Positions 51,996 to 63,522 of a stretch of DNA of 64,000 nucleotides are shown one piece after another. The notes below the pieces were generated by a model, which was given only the letters and a program-made list of their open reading frames with translations, had not been told where the DNA came from and ran no database searches. The first letter of the stretch is position 1. Every line of letters begins with the position of its first letter. Position numbers and translations under genes: made by a program. The DNA is taken from positions 49,146,502-49,210,501 of the forward strand of contig CAXKWD010000008.1 of the NCBI GenBank assembly GCA_964059195.1, in the 5' to 3' direction. The stretch is from Ectobius pallidus (taxonomy: Eukaryota > Arthropoda > Insecta > Blattodea > Ectobiidae).

Positions 51996-52806
51996 ATGAA
52001 TTTGGATAATGATATACCATGTGCCTCCACATCATGTAATAATGTCAACAATCTTGTGAAATGTAAACTATGTCAGAATACATTCACTTCTCGTGGAATA
52101 AACATTCATATAGCCAGAAGTCACGGGCCATCTCAAGATTCCATACTCAGTGAGAATGAGTTATCACATTCTATGCTCAGTGAAAATGAATTATCTAGTT
52201 CAGTGCTGAATGGGAATAATAATAATAATAATAATGATGGAAGAAATTCAGACAGTCATGAAAGGCAATACGATTCACAAAATATAGATAGTGACGATTG
52301 CCCACACTGCGGAAAGATTTTTAAAGGAAGACATGGAGTCAGAATTCACATCAGCCGGGCTCACCCCAAAGTAAGCAGGCAATTAATAACTAATAAAGAT
52401 AATGAAAATTCTCAGTCAACTCATAATTTTAACGTTAAACAAAAGGCTATGTCTGATTTTTCCCCTAAACCAGCTATTGAACTTTATTATAGCCAAGCTG
52501 GAATCATGGATTAGAACTTTTAAAAGTGAATTAAATGAAATAGAATTTTTTAATGCTGTCAAAGATTTCACTTTGTTCTTAGCTGATTCAATAGATCTTC
52601 TACCTGGCCCTAAACACCCTGCTAAGAGATATATAGAAGCAAGGAAAAACAAGAAAAATTCTGGAATTCAGAAAAGCTATTCCAATTCATCTAATCCTCA
52701 AAGAGCAACGAAACGAGAAAGGGAAAGAAGACGTAGTAAATTTCAATATAAATTAATACAATTTCAGTACTACAACCAACGAAGAAAAGAATCAGATCAG
52801 TCTTGA
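51996..52806 (+). pseudogene. R2-like LINE, N-terminal DNA-binding region
   Basis: Two C2H2-type fingers: CKLCQNTFTSRGINIHIARSH and CPHCGKIFKGRHGVRIHISR followed by AH. They are separated by a linker with duplicated LSENELSHS/LSENELSSS and an Asn run from an AAT repeat. After a frameshift near 52450-52500 a basic region follows (GPKHPAKRYIEARKNKKNSG, RATKRERERRRSKFQYKL) resembling the segment before RT in R2. The fingers would recognise the DNA target. Confidence 0.82.
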
Positions 52807-54563
52807 ACGACAAAAGTGAATCATGTAACATCGATATTGATACTATTTCTGATCATTTCACTAACCTCTTTTCCAGTCCTAATGATTGTGTTTTACCTGA
52901 GTATCCAAACAATACTAATGAGGTCGAAAGGCAAATGAACAATGATACATTTGATCCTATAGTGACAAGGCAAGAGGTCGCTTCCGCAGTTAACGGCATT
53001 GCAGTGGACACTTCACCAGGTCCTGACCATGTCTTAGTTAGAGCTATAAAGGATGATCTCGCATACGAAGTGATTAGCTTAATAACCACAAGAATGCTGA
53101 AATCCGGAATAATTCCACCCTGTCTACAAGAGGCGAGAACAGTTCTAGTACCTAAATCTGGTGATGGTATAGACATTTCAAGTTGGCGTCCAATAACAAT
53201 CTGTTCTGTTGTTCGTCGAGTGATTGATCACATACTTGATAGCAGATTGCGCCAATATATTTCTTTTAATGACTTCCAGACTGGTTTTTCTAAATATCCT
53301 GGAACACTAATAAATACAAACATCCTTCAATCTATTCTTCACTCAGCAAAAACTAAAAAGACTAAAGTAACAATCGTTTTCCTTGATATAGCTAAAGCCT
53401 TTGACAACATTGGCCATAATCACCTCAGGGCTACGTTATTGAATTCCGCAGCTCCTTCGCAACTGGTTAATCTCATTGGAGCTTTACAAGAAGCAAACAC
53501 TACACAAATTCAATCAAATAATAAAAGAACTAAAATTATTCAACTGCAAAAAGGTGTTATCCAAGGTTCTCCATTATCACCTGCCTTGTACAACCTGGCT
53601 ACCGATCACATTTTGAATGAGTTGTGTGAACCAACTATTGCATCAAAATTTGGTTTTGAACTTGTTGCTGGATTAACTCCCATGACTGTACTAGGATTTG
53701 CGGATGATACTGTGCTTATTGGTAACGATGAAGCTTCTGCAACTGAACTCGCTAAGTTGGCTATCAAGAGATTCTCAGAAATTCGATTGAAGCTAAATCC
53801 AACAAAGTCTGTTGTCATTAATATTGACAAAGGCCGTCTCATTGAAAGAAACCTTTCTATATATCCTGATTTTTAGATACACTCCATCCGTAAAAATGAA
53901 TCTATCCGATACTTCGGAGTTAATTTTTCGGATTCCATTGTATTCAATTGTAGTTCTACGTTAAATGACCTAAATAGTAAACTGGACAATCTAGCATCTT
54001 CACCATTCCTGCATGCAGATCAAAAATATCACATCCTGAATTCTTCTGTCTGTCCTTCCCTAATTTATAAGTTTCAGACTACTCCTCCTGAGCTGATCCC
54101 AAAAAAAATTCCTGGACGATGCAGACAGACTAATCAGAAGTGCGCTGAAGGAAATGCTAAGCCTTCCCATGGATATCCCAGATGCAATGATCTACAGCCC
54201 TAGGAAATATAAAGGATTAGGGATATTCAGAACAAAATGGGAAGTAATATTGCAGCAAATCAATGCACTGAGATGCCTATATAAGACTCAGAATTCTTAA
54301 ATTCTGCAAACTCGTAATCTCCAACATGAAAGATTACAGTGCCTTAAGCAGATTAATGTAGAGTCAGAAGACAGTCTATTTTATAAAGACGGCAGTTTCC
54401 TTAATGCTAAAAAGTTCGAGACCATCTCAGAACTAAAGAATTTGATATATGGTGTAATCACCCACAAAATGGGAAGGGTGTCATCTTATTTAAACAGCAC
54501 ACGCCTACAAACAGGTGGATATGGAATCATGTTGGTCTGTCTTCTAGTGAATGGGGTGACTGT
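52803..54563 (+). pseudogene. R2-like LINE, reverse transcriptase
   Basis: TFDPIVTRQEVASAVNGIAV, DTSPGPDHVLVRAI, ARTVLVPKSGDGIDISSWRP, ITICSVVRRVIDHILDSRL, VTIVFLDIAKAFDNIGHNHL (catalytic Asp), KGVIQGSPLSPALYNLATDH, TVLGFADDTVLIGNDE (catalytic pair). A stop is at 53874-53876, then IRYFGVNFSD in the same frame, and a shift near 54105 into LPMDIPDAMIYSPRKYKGLG. The SSWRPITICS and LIxGSPLSP wording is that of R2/R4-type RTs. Confidence 0.88.
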
Positions 54564-55103
54564 TTGAAAATAGTGGGAAATGTTGCTGTACTGCGCGCTG
54601 TGCCGGGTAGAGCTCAGGACAACCGTTGTCGGCGTTGCCACAACGAGGTAGAAACTCTTGCACATGTTCTGGGTTCCTGTCCGCATGGCAAGATCCTTCG
54701 AAACATCAGACACCATACAGTACGGTCAATTGTTGCAAATGCCCTTAAAGATGCTGATTATACTACTTTTGAAGAGGTGCATGGTCTCTCTACCACCGGG
54801 ACTACGAGGCAAATTGATATAATTGCTTTTCAAAGAACCACACGATCCGGATTTATAATTGATCCTACTGTGCATTTTGAAGTGAATGAGGCACAGCCGC
54901 AAGATGTTAACAAGGAAAAGCAAGACATTTATAATCCTACCATCCCTTACTATCGTGATAAATACAATCTCAAAGAACTTGAAGTCATTGGACTCATGGT
55001 AGGAGCAAGAGGAACTGTTACAACTTTCATGTTGAACACTTTCAAGAGATTGGGACTTCCTCCATCAGTTATAACTGAAGTTGCTTTAGCAACCCTCAGA
55101 TGA
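54564..55103 (+). CDS. R2-like LINE, CCHC and restriction-like endonuclease
   Basis: 179 codons, open. A CCHC, CRRCHNEVETLAHVLGSC, is followed by the PD-(D/E)xK-type endonuclease: RQIDIIAFQRTTRSGFIIDP, TVHFEVNE, IYNPTIPYYRDKYN, LEVIGLMVGARGTVTTFML. This enzyme nicks the DNA target for target-primed reverse transcription in R2-group elements. It lies in the same frame as most of the RT. Confidence 0.88.
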   Translation: MKIVGNVAVLRAVPGRAQDNRCRRCHNEVETLAHVLGSCPHGKILRNIRHHTVRSIVANALKDADYTTFEEVHGLSTTGTTRQIDIIAFQRTTRSGFIIDPTVHFEVNEAQPQDVNKEKQDIYNPTIPYYRDKYNLKELEVIGLMVGARGTVTTFMLNTFKRLGLPPSVITEVALATLR

Positions 55104-55429
55104 TCTGTTTCAATACTGAGGAATCACATATATAAATCCTAATCGTAACTGTTAATGATTTTCCATTTTGTATTAATTTTTCCTTAATTTTATTCTCTTT
55201 TTCTTTTCAATGTTCTATGTTCAATTACCTTTTTGTTTTTCTTTTCTGGTACTCTTTGTCTGTGTAGGCAACCCATAACTATGGGAAGATTAAAGAAATA
55301 AAAACAAACTGGTAATTTGTTTGGAATATGTTGTGCTTTTGTTATTTATGATGTGCTTTTGTTATCCAGCATGTATTATATATAGCCCCATATCATTTTA
55401 ATGATCAAGAGGACGTAAATAAATAAATA

Positions 55430-55850
55430 TCACACAAGAATAGCAGAGCACATCCACATATCTACCCATAGAATTTCATGCAGCCTTAAAAGTACTTCTC
55501 ACAGAGCAGAATTATATATAACAAAATTCCAGATCAACTAAAAACATATCAGACAAGACTGTTAAAAAAATCAGTTTAAAAAATATTCTTAAATCATATG
55601 CCATTGATGAACTCTTGACCTTAAAACTCTTTAGTTAAGGTTATTTATATTTTCTTGTGACTTCCTATATTTCTAAGTGATGTTTAATTTCTTACCTTAG
55701 TTACCAAGTTGTATGATATAACCCTAACACTGTAATGTTAATCTCTTGTATTAGATTTTAATTAGCCATTAAGTTTAGGTTTAGATCCTTGGCGAAGCCA
55801 ATATTTCTGTATAGAAATTTATTATGAATACATTATTATTATTCAAGGGC
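55430..55850 (+). pseudogene. LINE 3' end, C-terminal ORF2 fragment
   Basis: Fragments such as LYNKIPDQLK and TRLLKKSV...ILKSYAIDELLT, then a 3' UTR ending in an (ATT)n tail near 55835. The same kind of ending occurs at 61365-61790. Confidence 0.6.
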
Positions 55851-56019
55851 GCCATATGATATTATATAGGGGGGCAATTTTTTAAATTAAATTATCTTTT
55901 TGAGCCACTTTGTAAACCTTTTATTTATAATATAAGTGGAACAATGACATAGCCAGAAAATAATTTCCGGGAGAGTCGAAAGTGCCGGGGGTTTGGGGGT
56001 ATGGAATAACCCCAAGAAA
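55851..56019. other. lead-in to the tandem array
   Basis: GGGCGCCATATG... and G-rich runs (CCGGGGGTTTGGGGGTATGG). It may be the left end of a TIR element whose right end is GGGTATGGGAGCCCATGG at about 57675. The inverse match is imperfect and no TSD was found. Confidence 0.3.
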
Positions 56020-57310
56020 GGGTGGTCGGAGCTAGACCCCTGGAAAATTCTTAAATACTGAACTAATTAAAATCACATTTTACACTATTTTAGCACTGAG
56101 AAAGTAATTAGCAAAATTGTTTACCATACTCTAAGACATCCCAAATTATACAAGAAATCATTACAAGTCGGGAGTTGACCGCTGAAAATGTTTAATTATT
56201 GAACTAATGATAATCACATTTTACGCTATTTTAGCACTAAAAATCTAGTTAGAAAATTTGTTTACCATACTCTAAGACATGCCCACATAAACAAGAAATT
56301 GTTACCTAAGTTGGGTGTCCAACCCCGGAAAATTTTTAAGTATTGAACTAATGAAAATCACATATTATGCTATTTTAGTACTGAAAAACTAGTTAGCAAA
56401 TTTGTTTACCATACTCTTAAAACATGCCAAACGTAAACAAGAAATCTTTACCTAAGTCGGGGGTCAACCCCCGATAATTTTTAAATATTGAACCACTGAA
56501 ACTCACATATTACGCTATTTTAGCACTGAAAAACTAGTTAGTAAATTTGTTTACCATACTCTTAAAAAATGTCAAAGTAAACAAGAAATCATTACCTAAG
56601 TCGGGGGTCGACCCCTGAAAATTTTTAAATATTGAACTACTGAAACTCACAAATTATGCTACTTTAGCACTGAAAAACTAGTTAGCGAGTTTGTTTACCG
56701 TACTCTTAATAAACATGCAAAACATAAACAAGAAATTGATACCTAAGTCGGAGATCAACCCCCGAAAATGTTTAAATATTGAACTACTGAAATTCACATA
56801 TTATGCAATTTTAGCACTGAAAAACTAGTTAGCAAATTTGTTTACCATGATCTTAAAACATGTCAAACGTAAACTAGAAATCATTACCTAAGTCGGGGGT
56901 CAACCCCCAATAATATTTAAATATTGAACCACTGAAACTCACATATTACGCTATTTTAGCACTGAAAAACTGGTTAGTAAATTTGTTTACCATACTCTTA
57001 AAACATGTCAAACGTAAACAAGAAATCATTACCTAAGTCGGGGATCGACCCCTGAAAATTTTTAAATACTGAACTACTGAAACTCACATATTTATGCTAC
57101 TTTAGCACTGAAAAACTAGTTAGCGAATTTTTTTACCATACTCTTAAAACATTCCACACTTAAGATTGATACCTAAGTCGGTGGTCAACCCCCAAAAATT
57201 TTTAAATATTGAACTACTGAAACTCACATATTATGCTATTTTAGCACTGAAAAACTAGTTAGCAAATTTGTTTACCATACTCTTAAAACATGCCAAACAT
57301 AAACAAGTTA
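56020..57310 (+). repeat. tandem array, about 145-bp unit, nine or so copies
   Basis: The phrase GTTTACCATACTCTTA recurs at 56119, 56260, 56404, 56549, 56693, 56840, 56985, about 57131 and 57270, a period of 141-147 bp. Each unit also has TTTAGCACTGAAAAACTAGT and CCTAAGTCGGGGGTCAACCC. The latter has a short self-complementary core (GGGGGTCAACCCCC, or GGGTCGACCCC in some units). Copies differ at a modest number of positions. Non-coding. Confidence 0.92.
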
Positions 57311-58275
57311 TTAATACTTACTACTATTTATAAGGAAAGTTAAATAACACATGGAACAACGGAAATAACAGCCTACTCATTATGTTATGAATACAAAATA
57401 ACTGCTATATCATATTTGACACACCAATGAAAATTGTTTAATGTAATAAATTTCTTTTTTAAATACAAAAATACAATTTTAGGTTTTGAGTTTTATGGGT
57501 CTGGACCCCTGGACCCCTCTTTCTTAATCCACTGTCGATTCTGCTTCCATGTTGTCGATTTGGTAACACTTTTGCAAACTTCTTATGTTTCTCCTGACTT
57601 TTAAATAATTGTCCTAAAAGAAAAACACCTGACTATAATATACAATTTTTCCTTTCCCTGACATACCCCCTGGGTATGGGAGCCCATGGTGTTGTTGTTG
57701 TTGTTATTATTATTATTATTTTTAATATTATTATTATTTAACATTATGAAAGGTCATGTTTTTAACATTCATTGCACAGCACCAGGTAATCCATTTATGA
57801 AGTTACTAAAAATTTACAATAATAATAAAATGTGTAACTCACCTTCTGAATGTTCAGTAACAAAATTAACAATAAATCATACCGAGCAGCTAACAACCTT
57901 GAATCGCTAAAAAATATTAGGCCTAAGTTTACATATCTACGTGATTAATTATGCATGGGCAAGGGCAAAAAATCATGTTTTCCACCAGTTTTTAGCTGAT
58001 AACTCACAAACAAATGTGAAAATTAAAAATCCGGCCTCTTCCATCTACATACATTAAAAATGTAAGATACCTGGCTGCCATAGATTTGGCTGAGCATCAC
58101 ACACAGACAGACAAAACTTCCTTTTCTTAATATAGAAAAAGATGTTAATATTGACTACAAACTATTGACACCGTCTTTTTTTTTATTGCCGCTACTGATA
58201 CTAAAGACATAATCCAAAATCTTCTTGTGAAAACAAAATAGATGTTGTTTTAAAAGTTTTTATTGTACTTTACAG
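57311..58275. other. intron sequence up to exon 3, microsatellite at 57690
   Basis: A (GTT)n/(ATT)n run lies at 57690-57740. The small frame across it is an artefact. No gene until the splice acceptor at 58275. Confidence 0.6.
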
Positions 58276-58481
58276 ATAAGTTAGAGGAAATAGGATTAGA
58301 TCCCATTATGCAGATCCTGGAGAAAGTTGGTCTTCCTAAACAGATTCCTAGTAATGAAACTACAGCTGACTGGGATATAGCCTCAACGCTTGCAAAAGTA
58401 CAGAGGTTCATTAGCTTAGATTCCTTGGTGCAACTTGGTCCTGATATTGATTCATCAGAAAAAGGAAGATTAATAATTAAT
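58276..58481 (+). CDS. neprilysin-like M13 peptidase, exon after the giant intron
   Basis: Acceptor TTTACAG ends at 58275 and donor GTAAGT starts at 58482. The carried base G from exon 2 plus AT restores an Asp codon, and 68 further codons end in phase 0. The peptide includes LEEIGLDPIMQILEKVG and ends ...EKGRLIIN. This corresponds to the M13 region after the conserved Cys (GxxPLLxIL...), ahead of the family's next motif (xDQPxLGLPSRDYY), which is not in the window. No residues appear to be missing between exons 2 and 3, so the intervening 56.7 kb is a single intron. Confidence 0.9.
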
Positions 58482-60246
58482 GTAAGTAGTATAACAATAT
58501 AATTGTTATTCATAAGCTATAGCTTTTATAATATTGTTTTTCTTTCTCATAATACACCACTACTAAATTATTCCTTTAGAACTTGGAGTCAATAAATCTG
58601 TATTTACTATCCATTAAAGGCATCATAATAGGCTGTTGTCTGATTCATCTTATTTGTAATTTCAAGAACTTCACAGAAATTCATCAATACAATATTTTTT
58701 TAAAACCTCCAAGAAACTCCAGGTATGGATTATTTTTACATGACCTCTAGAGAAGGCTATATAATGAAGTACTGACAAAATTGGATTAATGGGACTAAAC
58801 TATTTTTATAGTTTAGTTTATTCATATGGGAAACAAAAAGACATACTTATTAAAACTTGTTAGTGGTATTATAATTATTTAGTGTTAAATAATAGTACTG
58901 TAAATGGGCACTGTATTATTATTATTAGTATTATTAATATTACTATTATTATTATTTATTGATCTATAAACACGATGTAGGCCTGTCAAATGTCACAAAG
59001 TTTTCTTCGATGAAAAGTAACAAAACTCCTTTATTTACATTCAAAAATTAACTTGAAAAGGGAACATAAAATAATGTAATAAGGAATACATGAACATTTC
59101 ACAATCTTCCCCAGCAAAAACACGTTAAGTTTGTCAGATAAACTATCTTCACATGAAAAAAGTTATCAGCCGATTTCTTTAACTTACTGTTGAAGCTATT
59201 CATTGTGCATATCCTTCAGTCAAATAACTTTATTCCATTATAATGTAGAATATTTTAATCCTTAAATATTACACTTTCAGCAGGTCCAAAATAATTTCTA
59301 CTAAGGTTGTAACTTGCCAAAATTTGTAAGGAGTTTCACTTTAAAAAACTGTTTTGTATATCTCTTAAATAAGGAAATTTATTTTATAATAATTTGACAA
59401 GTCTGAGATCCTCAGAGATATACCTGTATTTCCACTGTTCTCCATGTACTCTGTGCCAGAATACTTCAATTGTAGGTACGGTACTGGAGTAGAAGACCCG
59501 ATTTTTATTTACAAACAGAATTCAGTTATAATTATCAACATATTAAGACATGCGTTATATACTATTATTTCAGACCTGAATTAAAGAGATTTATTGTATA
59601 TTTCATTAATTAAAAATATTAATATATTGGATTATTTTCTCCTGCTCATTCATCCGACAGTGAATGAATTTTACTTCTCGATAATTGATTAATCTAACAG
59701 GTATTGGGTGACTAGTCTGTTCAGTAAAGGCGGGCATATTGAACATTAGAAATTATGAAAAAATTGTGACGTTCTTTTTGGGCCAAAGACATAGAGATTA
59801 GTTAAGGCGGTCCAGGCAGCCCAGCATCATATTCAGGAGTATAGTTAGCATAATTGGTAATTAATATAATTTCAGTTGATTTCTTTTACATGTAATACTA
59901 AGGACTGAGAATATATATCTGGTGTTTGGTATCAAAAGATTCGTCTTAGCATAAAAGTCACAGTAAAGGTATTCATTTTATTGATAATAATTTTATTAAA
60001 GAATAAATTAACTTTGATTAATTTATAGCACTTTAAGAAAAGCAAGCAGTGAAAGTATGAAGCTGCAGTGAGTTGGGAATTCCAAGCCACAGGTATCATG
60101 AGCCAATGTACAAGCAGGCAGGTAGAGACTCTTGTGTCCGTGTCTATACAAAACTGGTACACTGTTCTATTCTAGTAGTAAGCCTTTTGTTCTTAAGGTT
60201 CACTTCTAATAGCTTTACAGTTATAATGGCCAGCAGACAATAAGAA
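58482..60246. other. next intron, no gene recognised
   Basis: AT-rich, with an (ATT)n run at 58915-58960. I looked for the next M13 exon (DQPxLGLPSRDYY-type) and did not find it here or further on. Confidence 0.55.
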
Positions 60247-61074
60247 CTAGGGGCGGAATTCTGGAATCCTCCTTTCAAGCTCCTTCACTTCAAATGGGCC
60301 TTCAATCCTCCTTACATAGCCATTCGTACTCTGGAACCTTCCTTGTTTCGCTTTAGGTGAAAGAGGGCCTGTGATGTCCCTTAAGAAGCACCTTTTCTTA
60401 TTCTCGAACCTCCCTGTTAGTTTAAAGGAGGAAGTAAGAGAGTTTCCTTATCTTAAATACTGAAGGAAGCCGAGTGGTCGCCTTTTTCCATCCTCTATAG
60501 TTTTCAGACGTCAGTTTTCTCACTTCTGTGATATTAGATGGTGAATTTATTGAGTTTATGCAACTTATATCAAATTTCAGATTGTACTACAGCAACGTAG
60601 GTTAACGATAATGCTACGAAATAATTATTATATTATCTAGAAGTATTAAATAAAAATATGACTACATAGATACGACACAAAAAAATTAAACTCATTATTA
60701 TGAGCAAAAAAACCGTGAATTTCAAAATAACAGTCCATTGTGAGCAGAATATCTATGAAATAAGCTCCATAAATAACTATTTTTGGAAAAGAATAGCGTA
60801 CTGTATGTACGGTAGTTCATTATTGTCTATTTATTAAAAAAATTAAGATTGGATATAGTATAAAGTGATCAATGTCATGATAAATGACATTGAAGTGTGG
60901 ATTTAAATACGTAAATTAGGCCCATGAACATAACCCTTAAGTTACATATCCATATAACAAAGGAAAGGAGTACTGTCTAATTAACCTTAAAGAATACAAA
61001 TATATATTTTGAAAGCCACTATTAGGCCTATTAGGCCTACAACTGTTTAATTGTTTGATCTCAATACTTATGAC

Positions 61075-61345
61075 AAAACAAAGAGGAACATAATAATAAT
61101 AATATAATAATAATGATAATAAATACAGAAATAATAGCAATAGACCTAACAATGACAATACCATTAAGAATAATTATAGTAGTAGTAGTCTAATAATAAT
61201 GCAATATAAATATCATAATATAATAAAAATAATAATATAATAAAAATATAATATAATACAAATATAATAATGGGCCTTTAATATAAATATAATAATATAA
61301 TACAACTATAATAATAGGCCTATAATAAAAATATAATAATAGTAC
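61075..61345 (+). repeat. AAT/ATA-rich simple repeat
   Basis: Long stretch of (AAT)n, ATAATA and related units interleaved with TAGGCCTA. Non-coding. Confidence 0.85.
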
Positions 61346-61364
61346 TAGAAATAGTAGTTAGAAA

Positions 61365-61745
61365 TCTAACAAAAAATAGTGAAATTCATAATTATAGCAC
61401 AAGAAGTAGCTTAGATTGTCATAGATATACATGCAAAAAGCAAATTATATTTAAGGACGTAAGTGTAATTGGAACTATACTATACAACAAGCTACCTGTA
61501 GAAATTAAGAATGCTGACAAGAAAAATTTCAAAACACTTCTGAAGAAATACTTAATAGAAAAATGTTTATATTCTTTAGACGAATTTTAATAACCGATTA
61601 GCACATATACATTATTATATTTTGATCAATCACACACTTTTATCCTTAGATCAAGGTTGTAGCAATATTAGGTTGTATAATATTAGCTCAGTCTGTAAGC
61701 TTGACAATGTCAGAAACTTGTATCAAGTCAATTGACAGCAAATAA

Positions 61746-61783
<38 letters not shown>

Positions 61784-61790
61784 TAATAAT
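61365..61790 (+). pseudogene. LINE 3' end inside the TIR element
   Basis: A frame with STRSSLDCHRYTCKKQ, IGTILYNKLPVEIKNADKKN and FKTLLKKYLIEKCLYSLDEF, then TAA, matches the C-terminal end of LINE ORF2 proteins (LYNKLPxxIK...F...LKKYL). The 3' UTR ends in AGCAAATAAATTATTATT, an (ATT)n tail of about 16 units. Confidence 0.72.
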
Positions 61791-62229
61791 AATATCAATA
61801 TTAATGAAGATAACCGGTAATAGAAGCAGCTGCAATATTATAAAAATGCTAGACACAATTTTTATATCATAGACTACATAGTCTTTATGTTCTCAATAAA
61901 ATAGTACAGTATGACAATAAAAAGAGGATAGTTCCACCAAGCGGTACGCATTTTTGTTCTGAGTAGTCCTATAGGCCTATGCACTTTTAACTTTAAAGCA
62001 AGTTTCTGTTCATGAAATAACATTTATATGCTTATGTTACCATTCTTTAGGCCTGATGTTACAGGTTAATGTAAGAAAATGCACAAGTCAATGAAAGACG
62101 ATGAATTCCCAGTTTTTTTATTTATTTTTTATTTTTATAAGAAGAATAAGTTATAATACTTATTCAAGCACATTGATAAAATAGAACACAAGAATGAAAT
62201 GTGCACAATTTCACATAAATAAAAAAAAA

Positions 62230-62301
62230 GTCGCTTTGGGGTGGATTTGAACGTGAGACCTCTCCATTACTAGACACGCACGTTACCCCGAGACCACGAA
62301 C
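62230..62301 (-). repeat. tRNA-derived sequence (Pol III promoter-like), copy 1
   Basis: 72 nt on the - strand with a box A-like GGTCTCGGGGTAACGTG and a box B-like CGTTCAAATCC at tRNA spacing, followed by a run of nine T (Pol III terminator-like). The acceptor and T stems do not pair properly, so it is a tRNA pseudogene or SINE head and not a functional tRNA. Confidence 0.5.
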
Positions 62302-62969
62302 ACACTGTGAAGTTGAATCGTCCATGCGGGGAGGAAAGAAGGCTATCGCATCAGTGGCTCATAGAATAGAAAAAACACTTACCGTATTTGGACGTTGGAC
62401 TTTACTTCGGAGCCCTGCTAGTTTTCTTATGTCACATTATTGTATTATTTCATTCATTGGTACCATAATACGCTGAATATTCGAGTGATAAATTCAGATG
62501 TGTGCCTCGCTGCAGTCCCGTACAACGGAATAAAGACGCTAGTTACTACCAACCTATGCATATCCTCAGAGCTTCATGTTGTTATTTATTAAGAGGTCAG
62601 GAATTACTAATCTGACATAAAATGAAGTAAACTTCAATCCTGTAATTTAATTGTCATCAATTTTCATAAAATAAATAGTCATTATACAACAGCACTTAAT
62701 GTATAATCGAACATATGGGAACATTTGTCTTCCATGCAGATGCCAACTGTCCATGGCAACTGAAGGAGGCTTTATAAGCTGTCCATCATTAAGGACGCTA
62801 TAAGAAAGAACCGAGAATTTGATTTTGCATTTGAAGAAGGTGCCTTCTTTTTACCCTCCTTTACTAAGGAAGGTGCAGGAGGAGTTGAAGGCTTGTTCCA
62901 GAATTCCGCCCTTAGTCTGTAAGCTTGACAATGTCAGAAACTTGTATCAAGTCAATTGACAGCAAATAA

Positions 62970-63004
<35 letters not shown>

Positions 63005-63450
63005 TAATAATAATATCAACATTAATGAAGATAACCGGTAATAGAAGCAGCTGCAATATTATAAAAATGCTAGACACAATTTTTATATCATAGACTACAT
63101 AGTCTTTATGTTCTCAATAAAATAGTACAGTATGACAATAAAAAGAGGATAGTTCCACCAAGCGGTACGCAGTTTTGTTCTGAGTAGTCCTATAGGCCTA
63201 TGCACTTTTAACTTTAAAGCAAGTTTCTGTTCATGAAATAACATTTATATGCTTATGTTACCATTCTTTAGGCCTGATGTTACAGGTTAATGTAAGAAAA
63301 TGCACAAGTCAATGAAAGACGATGAATTCCCAGTTTTTTTATTTATTTTTTATTTTTATAAGAAGAATAAGTTATAATACTTATTCAAGCACATTGATAA
63401 AATAGAACACAAGAATGGAATGTGCACAATTTCACATAAATAAAAAAAAA

Positions 63451-63522
63451 GTCGCTTTGGGGTGGATTTGAACGTGAGACCTCTCCATTACTAGACACGC
63501 ACGTTACCCCGAGACCACGAAC
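63451..63522 (-). repeat. tRNA-derived sequence, copy 2
   Basis: Second copy of the segment at 62230-62301, generated by the tandem duplication. Confidence 0.5.

Larger units (their letters stand above)
51996..55320 (+). mobile_element. R2-like LINE with C2H2 fingers and restriction-like endonuclease
   Basis: One ORF-equivalent in R2-group order: N-terminal C2H2 zinc fingers, an RT, a CCHC, then a restriction-like endonuclease. It is broken by about four frameshifts or stops. The 3' UTR is short and ends near AAGATTAAAGAAATAAAAAC with no long poly-A. R2 itself is specific to 28S rDNA, but this copy lies in a protein-gene intron with no rDNA around it. Relatives such as R4/Dong, Hero and NeSL share the architecture. 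The 5' edge is not defined. Confidence 0.85.
1600..58275 (+). other. giant TE-filled intron of the M13 peptidase gene
   Basis: The two flanking exons share phase 1 and encode adjacent family segments, so everything between is one intron of about 56,676 bp. It holds at least nine LINE copies or fragments, three LTR elements, about nine TIR elements, one SINE and two repeat arrays. Insertions lie in both orientations, with no visible bias protecting the host transcript. Confidence 0.85.
60247..62915. mobile_element. TIR element with CTAGGGGCGGAATTCTGGAA ends
   Basis: The left end CTAGGGGCGGAATTCTGGAA is matched inverted at the right end (TTCCAGAATTCCGCCCTTAG, one mismatch). Both subterminal regions repeat CCTTC/CTCC words. 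It contains a LINE 3' end and a tRNA-like segment. No transposase frame is visible. The target duplication cannot be read because the right edge abuts a tandem duplication. Confidence 0.65.

Noticed and set aside
56020..57310. CRISPR-like array
   Set aside because: The units are whole 145-bp near-identical tandem copies without short repeats and unique spacers, in an animal intron.
55851..57690. hAT-type element bounding the 145-bp array
   Set aside because: Possible ends (GGGCGCCATA and its rough inverse near 57675) match poorly and no TSD is visible.
62230..62301. Functional tRNA gene
   Set aside because: Boxes A and B and a terminator are present, but acceptor and T stems do not pair, so I call it tRNA-derived only.
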